NCBI GenBank assembly: GCA_030248215.1
Contig: JASANG010003493.1
Coordinates: forward strand, 62,001 to 126,000
Origin: Enoplolaimus lenunculus
Lineage: Eukaryota > Nematoda > Enoplea > Enoplida > Thoracostomopsidae
Length of the DNA: 64,000 nucleotides
Direction: 5' to 3'
Shown: in pieces, positions 24,154 through 34,992 of the stretch
How positions within the stretch are numbered: position 1 is the first letter of the stretch
Layout: each line of letters begins with the position of its first letter
Notes under the pieces: model-generated
What the model saw: the letters and a program-made list of their open reading frames with translations, nothing else
Told to the model about the DNA's origin: nothing
Databases searched by the model: none
Made by a program: the position numbers and the translations under genes

Positions 24154-25740
24154 AGAATATACCTACGACTTGATAAAATCTATAACTTAAACGACATACT
24201 ATTATAGATGGCATATTCTGCTTTGTTTACAGCTTCATTGCAGTGCGAATTGTTTCCAAGCTAGTAATTCGAATTATTCAAGCCGTTTTTTGGCTCTACT
24301 TTGATTTTGAATAATCATAACAGCTATTTAAGCTAAATCTCGCCAATACATTTCCACGCATCTCAAAAACCGTTGATGCGCGTAAAAATTCAAAGTGTCA
24401 ACAAATTCTAAAAAATTCAACACTCAAGCAAAATGCTACTAAAGTGAAACGTTATTTAGTTGCATAATACTAAATTTACGATTAAAGATATATAGCAGCT
24501 TACAATGCCATATGGAAAAAGACATAAAAGTTACCGAAAACATAGGAATGTTTTCAGTGGCACAAACAACGTCTAGCCCTGTCTACTTTAAAAACGAAAT
24601 GATGACCTTAACTTGCAAAATTCAATTAACTCAATCGTAGGTATTTTAATATTTTGGAAAATTCTGCTCTATATACACTACTACACAATTCTTCATAACA
24701 ACTTGTATTTACTAAGGCATTGTGTGCGCGTGTCCAGAAAATTATTTTTTGTATTATTCAGATTCTCTACTGAATGAAAATAGCTTTTATCAAGGTGCAA
24801 CCGTAGGTTAAAAACACTGGAGCCAGAGGTCAATAACATTTGCCGGTGATTAAGCCGAAAGCGAAACAAAATTCAGTAGTTTTGAAATGTCTAACAAAAT
24901 CATTGAACGAAAGCGCAATTGCCCTCCCAGACATCGAGAAACCATTTAGAGCCAGGTATCCCGTTGAACATTGATCCAATCGTTACTACATGTATCAGGG
25001 TGCAACCAGAGGTGAAAAATACCGGAGCCGGTCAACGAAACTTTCCGGAGCCGGTGAGGCTAAATTTGGTAGTAAAAATGATAGTTAATTAATTAACTTT
25101 AGCCAATATCTGCAATTTTGTGAAGTTGTTTGGTTTTACGCTAATTTTCTGCGTAATTTCGGAAATTCTTTCCTGAAAATTGCGACAAAAGTAAAACGAA
25201 AGCGCTAAACAGATAAATTTTGCAAAATTTTACCGAAATTGCCGGAGGCCGATTTTCTGCCGGAGGCAGACCTCCGGTTGTACCCTGACATGGACCTATA
25301 TATTCAGTGAAGGCACCTACACCAAACAATAAAAAACTGTTGTGTTAATACAGGATTAAATAGTGGAACAAAACGATACAAACGAAGTTGATTCCTATCG
25401 AATCTTCGTCTGTTATACGCTCACTTTAGTTACACAGAGGGTGTCATAAAATAAAACGTTTTATTTAGACTTCAAGTCACAAATAACATTACAATATTCA
25501 ACTGAGTAATCTAAGTACTAAGCTAAAATACACTGGTGGCAATTGCTAAATAAATAGTAGAAGAGAAGACTAACCGAACAGTATATTATGTTTCTGTTTT
25601 CCAATATTACAACAATCATAGCATATTATAACAAGTTCTAGTTTCCGCCCCCCATATATCATTGAGCCACATTCTATTTACAACCAGTCACAATAACAAA
25701 TTGTCCACAAATCTTTACATACAACACAGAAAAATCATTA
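24154..25740. other. Intergenic stretch between the receptor and POLR3F 3' ends
   Basis: Convergent 3' ends. Contains a decayed hAT-like start near 24797 (AGGTGCAACCGTAGG) and the complete hAT-like MITE at 24996. TTTATT at 25460-25465 is a possible minus-strand AATAAA for POLR3F. Otherwise nothing recognised. Confidence 0.5.
24996..25287. mobile_element. hAT-like MITE (CCGGAG type)
   Basis: CAGGGTGCAACCAGAGGTGA left, GACCTCCGGTTGTACCCTG right. Flanks ACATGTAT and ACATGGAC match at the first five bases. Confidence 0.8.
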
Positions 25741-28700
25741 TCAAATCTCCAGCCAATTTTTCATATACTCGCATGTAGCTGGTGATATCACGTGGCCTGG
25801 ACTGCAGTCATGCATCACCTGGAAATAAAAGAAAATGGTTAGTTGACACAAAAACAAAACTGACGAGAGTAAAAAGAACACGCTTACTCATTGAACAATA
25901 AAACGCCGAGGGCCAATATTACTGTTCGGGCCATAAATTTAAATTAAACATATTCCTAAGCATATGCCTAAGTGTAAAAATAAATGCTAATCCAAACTCT
26001 GTTGAAGTCGTGGGAGAAAATGAAACGGCCCCAAAGATAACATGAGCCACGCCGTTTTTAAATACAAACTTCTAGTAGATGTATACTGTACTTGAACCAG
26101 TCACCTTAAAAAGATAAAAGTTAACCACTAACCGGACACAATCCACACGGAATGCGAACAAGGCCTGAAGGCGGCAACATTGCCGGAGATGCTCTATACA
26201 GCTTCACTCCGGCATTTCCAGTTGTCCGCTCCGCTTTGCTGTCATACACAAGAGTATTCAGCACTGACTCTATATCGGTAAGTTTTAAATCGATCTAAAA
26301 TAGTTCTAATTAAAATGCACAGTAGGCATACATCACAATAATGATAAAAATAGACAACACATACCATACCGATCGTAAATGAGCTATGTCTTTCAGCACA
26401 GCTGATCTAACCAAACAACTAAGTGTTGTATTACTTTTGCAATAAAAATATCAAAATAATATAGAAACGTATTTCTGAAGAACGGAAAACTGTAACAGAT
26501 AAAGTGGAGCTGCATTCAAGTATTTTACTGCGAAAGTCGGTTGCAAGACCTGTTTTTAAAAATATAAATTTGTGTGCATTGCGTCCAAGGTTGCCCATAC
26601 TAGTATATAATAATTTGAGACCTTAGCATTTACCAGAGTGCGACCGAACACCGAAAAATAGCGAAACAGGAACAGGATATAAAACCATTTACAATAACAA
26701 ATATACCTTAATCAAACCAATCAACTAGTGCTTCATGTGTATCATTAATATGTTAAGTATACACAAATCATATTAACAATGTATTACACATTAAACTTTG
26801 CAAAAGTAGAATATTCTTTAGCAACATACTGTACTGATCTTCAACTGTTTAATATGCTCGAGAACTTCTACCGAAGGCACGTATGAACCAAGCTTTCTCG
26901 CTAAAGGTTCTGAATGTTTTTCTTTGGCAAGCTGTGTCTAGAATTGATGTATTACAAAGCACACTGCACTCACACACGTATTAAGTGGTACGTTCCGTTA
27001 ATAGGAAGATGGCTGAAAATTGTACTTCATTAAGGATGCTGGATGCCACTGTTCCAAATCGAACTAATACAAAATCGAACAATACAAACTTGCTGCTTCA
27101 CAATCTAGCCGTTGAGAACAGGTTTCTCAATACAATCTTGTAGGCCTTGTGGTTGTTGCCCATAAGAGATTTTTTAACTGTAAACAACAAAATCAACGCT
27201 CACTTTCATTTCCAAATACTTGAAACATTGTTGGCTGAGCAGATTCGCAAATTCTATGTCGAATTCTTGACCAGAATAAAAAGTTCCACCCAATAAACTT
27301 GGATCTGGGTCCAAATCAAACAGCATGTACACTTTCTTCCGAGATGACTGAAATAACGTCATAAATCTGAGTTTTAGAGATAGGGTCTACAATTTTAAGT
27401 TCAATATAATGAACGAGTAAAATTATTACATTATCTTCAAATCAAAAATATTAATAACTAATTCAACGCAATGTTTTTACTACAAAATTTACGCAATTTA
27501 AGCTTTTAAAACTTAAAGAAGTTTGAAAAAATTGAACAAAAATCAAACTTTAGTTGAATGCTCTGAACATAATTGCTTCGCGCATCCGTTACGGTATAAC
27601 CTGGCTCAATAAGAAGAATTAACTATAAAATCTGCGAACTCACACCAACAAGTTTCACAGATTTAATCAATTTTTTAGTTTCCAAACTTCGCAACGTCTT
27701 ATTAAGAATCGCCTGTGGCAAATTCGACTTTGCACGTATTTCACGAACCCAAATACCTGTAAACACAATCTGCAGATTCATTTTATAATAACTCATCTGT
27801 GTGTAAAACGAAAAAAGTAAAGCACGTTTAAGACCAGTATGCTCAAAATGTGTCTACAAATTACTTCAACTTCAACTGTTATAAAATAGGCACACTACGT
27901 TGGACCGAAAGCTATTGCAGCTTTACTAACCTTTGCTGCCTGCAGTTTCAATCACTTTATAAATAATCTTTTCTTCCTGGTCTGCACCAAGTATTTTGCT
28001 GCAAATTAACAGGAAGTAATAATACAACGCTCATAGGTGCTCATATTACTCGGAATAAATCCAGCGCAAAGCGTAATTTAACCGCATTTTAGTTTAAAAT
28101 GTTACAAATTTTTGTTCCACTCCTCCTCCTCCAGCTTCCTATATTTAAGGTGCTGGTGACGCCCTTTCAATTTTTGCAGGTGGCTGCATTCTAGGAAAAC
28201 GTTGCAGAGGTGGGCGCTCAGCGGGGAAGCCCCATGAACTTTTGCAGGGTCTGTATCGTGGTAAAATCGTTCCTAGGTAGGTACCCAGCGGGGGCGCTAC
28301 CTTCAACCGTTACAAGAAATGAGTCCGGTTTAATACTAAATTTGAGGATTGCTCTCTAACGATAGTTTTTAAAGTGAGCACCTCTTCGTGCAAATTATGT
28401 AACTGCGTTATCTTGAACGTATGTATGTGTGCGTAGGTATGATGCGTGTACTGGCAGGCCCGTTCACGTTCTAGAATAATTCATAAGAACTTCCTAATCT
28501 CATTTTATAAACAGTGCCTGTGTCTGTCAGTCTGAACGAGACATGGCCAAAGCCAGCAAGAATTTTATTTGCCCCAGTAAGATTACAGTCAGTGTCAAAC
28601 GCTCACAGATTAGTTATATATATGGTCTAACCAATCAATGTTCTCGTTTTTAATTGAGAGGAAAACGTTCGCTTATAAATCTCAAACTTAACCTTCCAAC

Positions 28701-29835
28701 CTACCTGTCACCAGCGGTACCACTTCGCAGTTTATATTTTAATCCAGCTCCACTCTTGAGAAGATCCATTTTGCCCTAAAACAACAACAATAGCATGTAC
28801 ATACATATGCAAGATTTCTTCCAAAATTTCACAATTATTTACCGTGTGATGCGGTATACATTAAAATCTATCTTGCAATAATACCAAAAGCTTTGCTTGG
28901 TCACTCTTTAATAAGTTATTTTTAACTATAGCTCATATTTTCAAGGGCATTTATCACCTATCACTAGCTAGTTAGCGATACGTTGTTATTCAATAGAGGA
29001 TATTAAAATGGGCACAGATGTGAGGCAAATCATTTGCAAAAAATGCTTGAATTTCGAACCTCACCATTCACTGGTTCGGAAGTTTTAAGACCTATCAGCA
29101 ACTGCTGACAGGTGCAACACACTTTTGAGCATACGGTCCCAGAACTTTACACCTTTTAGCCACCCGTAAATATTTATAACTGCTAACATTGTTGCTATTC
29201 ATTCTGATATATACAGAAGTATACAGTTCGAAAAATGTATATATTAAACCAGGCCATCTGGCAAACTTATATACTTTAAGGGCTAAACGCTAAATTTTGA
29301 AACAGCTGATATTGTACATCTGGTAAAATCGCACTTTTGCAAGCAATCCATTAATGGCTTCCACCCGCAGTTGCGTGGAAACATCAGATAAAACCGCTTG
29401 TACTTCAGTATCAGATACCCCACTTCTTCGCTGGCTTAAGAGCTCCAAAAGTCTAAACATTATATAAGTTATAATATATTTCTACGCTAATGATGAAAAA
29501 ATATATATAAACATTCTCAACACGAAAAATACAGCTTTAGCGTCAGAAAACAAACACAAAATATAATTTTTGAACAACAAAGCTGCGTAGAAATAACTTT
29601 AGTTAATAGACGGAAAAGCTGGTTGGATTTCAAAAATTTCCATCGTTTCGATTAGAATATGTCTTTCTCCTTTCCAAAAAGTAAAACGAATGGCAATCGG
29701 GAATTGTTCCACTTCAGCGCCTACAAAAAAAGAAATAAAATGCAACTTACCACAATAAACGACTCACCTAATTTCTGCGTCAGAAGCAATGCTCGGCTCA
29801 TTTTTCACACCGCTGACAGATGGCGCAGAATCCAT
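25741..29835 (-). CDS. POLR3F: RNA polymerase III subunit RPC6 (POLR3F), complete, nine exons
   Basis: Nuclear Pol III subunit of the RPC3-RPC6-RPC7 subcomplex that contacts TFIIIB and helps open promoters of tRNA and 5S genes. Exons in transcript order: 29768-29835, 29335-29452, 28705-28775, 27931-27998, 27644-27756, 27204-27347, 26830-26937, 26133-26294, 25741-25818. All phases join and give 309 aa, close to the 316 aa of human. Tandem winged helices carry the family signatures KSNLPQAILNKTLRSLETKK (helix 2-3) and KKVYMLFDLDPDP. GGTFYSGQEFD and SQQCFKYL follow. The C-terminus keeps the four cysteines of the reported iron-sulfur site in C-x2-C-x5-C-x10-C spacing (CGLCP, HDC, PATC). ATG at 29833-29835 begins MDSAPSVSG; the GTGAGT donor follows 67 nt later. 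The intron at 25819-26132 contains a TTAGGC element. Confidence 0.96.
25911..26048. mobile_element. TTAGGC-core TIR element, decayed, in POLR3F last intron
   Basis: GGCCAATATTACTGTTCGGG left, CATATTCCTAAGCATATGCC core, CCCCAAAGATAACATGAGCC right; closest to subfamily C. Confidence 0.6.
28100..28330. other. Unclassified GC-richer segment in a POLR3F intron
   Basis: CTCCTCCTCCAGC, GGTGGGCGCTCAGCGGGG and CCCAGCGGGGGCGC form an imperfect palindromic set. Possibly a degenerate MITE; no family relatives seen here. Confidence 0.3.
28958..29160. repeat. Degenerate palindromic repeat in POLR3F intron
   Basis: CACCTATCACTAGCTAGTTA left and CAGCAACTGCTGACAGGTGC right. Shares the T(G)ATAGGTGC and CCCAGAACTT signatures with 18430-18690 and 36420-36530. 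Confidence 0.4.
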
Positions 29836-30185
29836 ACTTAACAAGCATAAAAGATCTAAACTTACTGTATAAGTTGCACGTATAGAATAAACCAAAACAT
29901 ATTTATAGCTTGTCGGTCTGGGTGCGAGCCGGGTCTTCAAACCTTTTAAGCAGCTGCAAAAGCGGGTTGTCGACTGCATGCTGCCGGCAAGCATACTACA
30001 CTACATGCATTGCATATATATTGCATATGCAACAGAACAAGCATACCTCCATGTTTACATACCCCATTTTCAAAAAGGACGTCCCTTGACCGTCCTTCCT
30101 ATTTTCGACTGCATATCGTGTTCATAGCGCGGCAATTTACCAATGCGCTCATGGCGTAGCCCCATGTCAGTCTAGGAGGAAACCG

Positions 30186-30258
30186 GGACTTCGGTTACGA
30201 GTGGTTTCGAGCTAGCGACCTCCTGCGTGTCAAGCAGACGTTGTTACCACTGCGCTAC
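30186..30258 (-). tRNA. tRNA-like pseudogene (anticodon stem reads as Val-GAC)
   Basis: Minus strand GTAGCGCAGTGGTAAC (box A), then CTGC TTGACAC GCAG as anticodon stem-loop. The box B region AGCTCGAAACCA is off consensus, and no good acceptor stem is seen. Confidence 0.35.
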
Positions 30259-30414
30259 ATCATCGACTATATGTAGACCGAATGCTACCGGCAAGCATCC
30301 TACACAATGTGCATTTCATATATGTTGCATACGCACAAGGATGTCAGAAGTGCCCCTTCTTCCGAAGTACTGCGAATATACATGGTTTTTACCCTAAATT
30401 TCTCCGAAACATAT

Positions 30415-30486
30415 GGCCACGCCGGGAATCGAACCTCGGACCTCTCGCTCGCGAGTCAAGCGCGCTACCCATTACACCGCGCGGCC
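30415..30486 (-). tRNA. tRNA-like gene or pseudogene, 72 nt, anticodon loop CTCGCGA
   Basis: Acceptor stem GGCCGCG/CGTGGCC pairs fully with one G-U. D arm GTGT AATGGGTA GCGC pairs. Anticodon loop reads CGC (Ala) with one stem mismatch. The T arm CGAGG TTCGATT CCCGG has two mismatches. Good box A and box B but the T-stem defects and an acceptor unlike tRNA-Ala make a functional tRNA doubtful. Confidence 0.45.
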
Positions 30487-30771
30487 GATAACATAAATTC
30501 CTCTGATGCTATATGTGCACGAGTATGTATGCCTTAACATTACACACGCTGCACATACACAAGCTAAACCGCGTATACTCGCACAGGACAAGCATGCTCA
30601 CCTGCTTAAATAGCTGTTGTTGCAAAAATCTCTTGATCTAACAGTACGCTGGGTGTGCATCAACACAACTGTGACATGCGTATGCATGGAGACAAAACAA
30701 ACCTCATGCTGGTCCTTGTCAGTCTAGGTAGGAGCTGGGACATCAGACCTTCCAACTAAGCAGCTGGAAAA

Positions 30772-30848
30772 GCGGGCTTGAGCGGGGATCGAACTCTTAG
30801 CCCATGGATCCTTAAGCGAGCACTCTACCACTGCGCCACGTAGCCCGC
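30772..30848 (-). tRNA. tRNA-like segment of the array, unit 1
   Basis: Seven perfect acceptor pairs (GCGGGCT with AGCCCGC), box A TGGCGCAGTGGTAGAGTG and box B GTTCGATCC. The anticodon and T stems do not fold canonically, so this is a tRNA-derived Pol III unit rather than a tRNA. Confidence 0.45.
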
Positions 30849-31116
30849 CTCTCCAACTGCATTTTTCGTCGACTATATGTGTCGACCGTACAACGCAATG
30901 TGCATTGCATTTATTGCATATGCACTAGGACAAGCATGTCTCACATGCTTACATGCCCTTATTTTCAACAAGGTCGTCCCTTGACCGTCCATCCTATTTT
31001 CGACTGAATAGCGTGTTCATAACGCGGCAATTTGCCATTGCGCTCACGGCGGAGCCCCCATGTCAGTCTAGGTAGGAGCTGGGACATCAGACCTTTTACT
31101 AAGCAGCTGGAAAAGC

Positions 31117-31193
31117 GGGCTTGAGCGGGGATCGAACTCTTAGCCCATGGATCCTTAAGCGAGCACTCTACCACTGCGCCACGTAGCCCGCCC
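31117..31193 (-). tRNA. tRNA-like segment of the array, unit 2
   Basis: Almost identical to 30772-30848, consistent with recent duplication of the whole unit. Confidence 0.45.
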
Positions 31194-31394
31194 TCCAACT
31201 GCATTTTTCGTCGACTATATGTGTCGACCGTACAACGCAATGTGCATTGCATTTATTGCATATGCACTAGGACAAGCATGTCTCACATGCTTACAGTCCT
31301 TATGCAGCACACCGACAAAAACGCGGATGTATATGTATTGTCAGTCTAGGTAGGAACCAGGACATCAGACCTTTCTACCAAGCAGCTGGAAAAG

Positions 31395-31471
31395 CTGGCT
31401 AGAGCGGTGATCGAACTCTCAGCCTATGGATCTTTAAGCGAGCACTCTATCGCTGCGCCACGTAGCCCGCC
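31395..31471 (-). tRNA. tRNA-like segment of the array, unit 3 (diverged)
   Basis: Same layout with substitutions (box A TGGCGCAGCGATAGAGTG, box B GTTCGATC), so older or less constrained. Confidence 0.35.
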
Positions 31472-31595
31472 TCTCCTACTGCATTTTTTGTCGACTATGT
31501 GTCGACTGTACAACACAATGTGCATTGCATTTATTGCATATGCACCAGGACAAGCATGTCTCGCATGCTTGCATGTATTGCCTCAATAATGCACA

Positions 31596-33194
31596 AGCGG
31601 AAACACATGAAATAACCAAGATGTGGGAGTATAATGTTAAGGTTTTCGTAAGGCATAAAACAAAAACCTCTGTAGTTGATTGTGAAGCAGCGTGACTCAG
31701 CAGTAGTGCGCTGGACTGTGAATCCGTCAACCAAAACGATCGCACCCAATTTTACACAAATCATGACAAGAACCTGGTTTTTAATTGCCTGATAAGTCGA
31801 ACATTTAACAAATTTTCTAAAAAATTTAACAAATTTTCTAAAAAATTCAACAAGTTTTCTAAAAACTGTCGCTCGAATAATAATTTCTGAAATTTATGGG
31901 CAGCATACATGTCTACACTCCAGATATATTGAGCGAAACATGTAATCTTGTAAAACAAACCAATTGTTTTATTCTATCATAGCTATGGAGTATTCTACTG
32001 CACTAGCTTAGAAATTCTCTTTGGCTTTACAAGTAAAAATATTTTTATCTGGTCTGGTTAAAATAACTTCAAATGATCGAACAAGTTTCATTATCAGCGG
32101 AATGCACAAAACTTGTAATTGAAGTTTTTACATCGAAGTAGAGGAAGGAGATCTTTTGAAAGAAGTTTTGCACCTGAAATTATACATTCTGTATGGTCGT
32201 TTTTGGTTAGATATACTAATAACAGTATTTTTATTATTGTTAATCTTTTAAGCGTCAGTAATCTTAAAATGCCAGATAAGCATCATAACTAAAGTGGTTT
32301 GTTGTTTGCAGAAATACCAGTTAATCTAGATCGTAGGACTGTGATAAGGTAGGGTGCGATAGGAGTGGTACGCCCCATTGGTCCGAGCCAACCAAATTGC
32401 TCTACCAGTTTTGTATTTTGAAATTTCGATTATTCGGAAAAAATGTTAAAAAATTGTGCTTCGCGCAAGTCAGCCTTTATGTTGGAATATTCCAGCGTGT
32501 CGTCAATTCGTTTTTCAACTTAATACCCCTGTTAAAATGAAGGCGAACTGATTTATAGCGAATATTTGCCTCAGAGTGATTTACCAATTTAATATGTCCT
32601 CTGGTCGACTCCGCTGGATGCACTCTCGCGCTGCAGTGCAGCTTATTTTCCACGCATACAGACTCTTGCCTTGTTTTAATGTACATATACCCAAATATTG
32701 ACTTCGACATGTTATGTGTTCTTGAGTTTTAGCAAGTAAAAGAAACGGAACATTGAATTCTAGTTGCAAGCAGTATAATTGATTGTAATGGCGCTGTAGC
32801 CACAATGTAACCTGAATCCTGTTAAAGGCATCTTACTGGAGCAAAGGCAGCTAATAAAACATTCTTAGGCCTAAGGCTGCCGGAAATACCTTGGCAAAAC
32901 AAGAGTTGAAACATTTCGCAAACCAAGTATTGAAACATAAGTCATTTTGCGAGAAGGAGACGAACTAAATTACATAATTTTATGATACATGCTTCAAAAA
33001 TACCAAGTGGTTGACAACTAGGAAAATGCTAAATCATGGTTTTACGCAAACTTTAGTATACAGAAGCTTGTTTCGGATAGAATCTAGAAGAACGCTGTGT
33101 GAATGTTTTTCACGCGCTTTGTGGTTTTAAAAACGGATCAAAACTACAGCGCAACCCCAACCCGGGACACCACAACATTTTCATTTACAGTAAT

Positions 33195-33267
<73 letters not shown>

Positions 33268-34227
33268 AATTATCATTTACTGCTGATAAATGCTTCTAAT
33301 TCCGGCTCAGGTATAAATTTTGGGGAAAATTCTGGCACTTTGGGAAGGAAATTTTACGTAGTTTTACAAAAATTGAATCGTTCAGGTGCGCTTGAGTTTG
33401 TGCAATTTAGAGAAATAAACTGTTGTGCTTTTTTGAAACAAGCTTAAATCCAACATTTTCACACTTGACAGATATTTTTTAAAATAAGCAACTTAAACAT
33501 TAGTTTAATTTAGCCTTATTCCAGGTTTCACCTCCGGTTCCGCTTCTCGAAAATTTTGTTGACCTCCGGCTCCGGAATTTTTCACCTCCGGATGTACCCT
33601 TTTAAGCTGAGTACATTTTATCACTCTTGCAATACTGTTCACACCTGTTGAATTTATGTGGTCTGCAGGTCTCTACGATGCTGGTAAACGCTGCGGTAGA
33701 TTAACCCCATAGCGACACAACAAACAGATCCTTGTTCCGGCAGATAATCAAAATGGCTATTAGTCCTTCGCCTGTCAGATTCTAAATGGCTATTCACTCA
33801 GTCCAACATGGTCATAACGTTCTCATGCCTCATTGCCTTTGCGGTAACAATGTACAAACCATCACTCCCAAGAAATCTCTAAACCGTTGCACCATTTGCC
33901 ATACAAGACGTATAAGCGACAAGTGTACAGGTGTTATTTTAACTCTGCTCCCATGACGAAAATAACTGTTTACGACAACAACAAACTCGCAAACACACTG
34001 TTTCAAGCTAGCTTACAACTGAGATGTCCCCTTAAAACGGCAGAATCAGTAATCACTTCTGCCAGGAGCATCCCTCCTTAATCTTGTAGCAAAAGCTGCC
34101 GAAAGCACTTTCTTACAATAGCACTGAAGGATGCAGGAGACACTTTCGTAAAATAAAACAGAAGTCCAAATATTTATGCTACGTGGTTGACAACCAGGGA
34201 AAAACTAAATCTTGGTTTCTTACAGGG
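31596..34227. other. Intergenic stretch 3' of the DRC11-like gene
   Basis: Contains a three-unit imperfect repeat at 31805-31866 (AACAAATTTTCTAAAAAATT), a TA tract at 33202-33262, and the right half of a CCGGAG-type hAT-like MITE at about 33525-33602. A weak plus-strand tRNA-like stretch lies near 31690-31740 (CTGGACTGTGAATCCG). No gene recognised. Confidence 0.45.
33202..33262. repeat. (TA)n microsatellite
   Basis: About 30 uninterrupted TA units. Confidence 0.95.
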
Positions 34228-34430
34228 GCCCATGTATAGAACCAGGGCCAGGTCGTTTTCCGGAGAAGCTGTAATAGACTCAGTTAAAGGTTTAGACAAA
34301 ATTTTTTACTTAGGCTTAGGCTTAGGCTTACGCTTAGGAATAAGCGCAGCCTTACACTAAAGCTTAATCTTAGGCTTAGGCTTAGAAATATGCTTATACC
34401 ACTGTTCCGGCCCTGTTCTGTACATGGACC
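34228..34430. mobile_element. TTAGGC-core TIR element, subfamily B, well preserved
   Basis: GGCCCATGTATAGAACCAGG left, TTAGGC core, CTGTTCTGTACATGGACC right. Flanks CTTACAGG and CTTATAGG match at 7 of 8 bases. Confidence 0.88.
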
Positions 34431-34465
34431 CTTATAGGTTCAAACGTTTACATAACATGATGATG

Positions 34466-34629
34466 AAACACCGGCCCCATAGCCAGAAGGGGCGAAAGCG
34501 GCTAAACTCCCTCTGTAAAATTTTAGCCTCCCTATAGCTTTTCAACCTTGCTTGTAAGTCATCGAAAACTTGTATGCTCGTCCTGAAAATTTTTTAACTC
34601 CCTAACAAGGTGAGCTGGCTACGGTCTGT
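34466..34629. mobile_element. CAGGCCCGTAGCCA-family MITE
   Basis: GGCCCCATAGCCAGAAGGGG left, AACAAGGTGAGCTGGCTACG right, with the CCTTGCTTGTAAGTCATCG family block. About 360 bp downstream of the DRC11-like stop. Confidence 0.65.
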
Positions 34630-34992
34630 GAAACACGGACGATAAAAATTGTCGACTGGAAAAGATTTATACCTGAACAACGGTTCGAAAAAAATTATTC
34701 TGTTAAGACATGCAGTGAGGGAAAAATTAAGTATAGTTTAATGGAAGCAAAATGTTCAATTAGTGTCGCGTAAAAGGTAGGATAGGGAGATATACCTCGC
34801 AATTTTTGGAAAGACTGGCAAAAAGTAGTTTTACAGGCTATGGAATAACTTTCACAGCTCAAATAAAATTCTGAGCGTGTGTTTTATACGAAATGAAATT
34901 TTAGCTACGCCCCTGGGCAGAAGTAACAGCTATGTTTTGATAAACGCGTTCCGGTCGCTCTAACGAGGATTTGCACAAAAGGATGTGCCATG

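Larger units (their letters stand above)
29985..31590. repeat. Array of tRNA-like repeat units
   Basis: A complex direct-repeat cluster. Blocks ATTGCATATGCA, GACAAGCATG, GTCCCTTGACCGTCC, TCAGTCTAGG and CGTCGACTATATGTGTCGAC recur. A unit of about 320-360 bp is present nearly identically from about 30770 to 31290 and in weaker form on both sides. Each unit carries a minus-strand tRNA-like segment (listed separately). The arrangement suggests tandem amplification of a tRNA-derived element rather than dispersed SINE insertion. Confidence 0.6.

Noticed and set aside
30772-31471. Functional tRNA gene cluster
   Set aside because: Acceptor stems and promoter boxes look good but T and anticodon stems are mismatched; tRNA-derived repeats are the better reading.
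33103-33447. Plus-strand open frame across 33.1-33.4 kb
   Set aside because: It is driven by a (TA)n tract; no splice sites, no domain.
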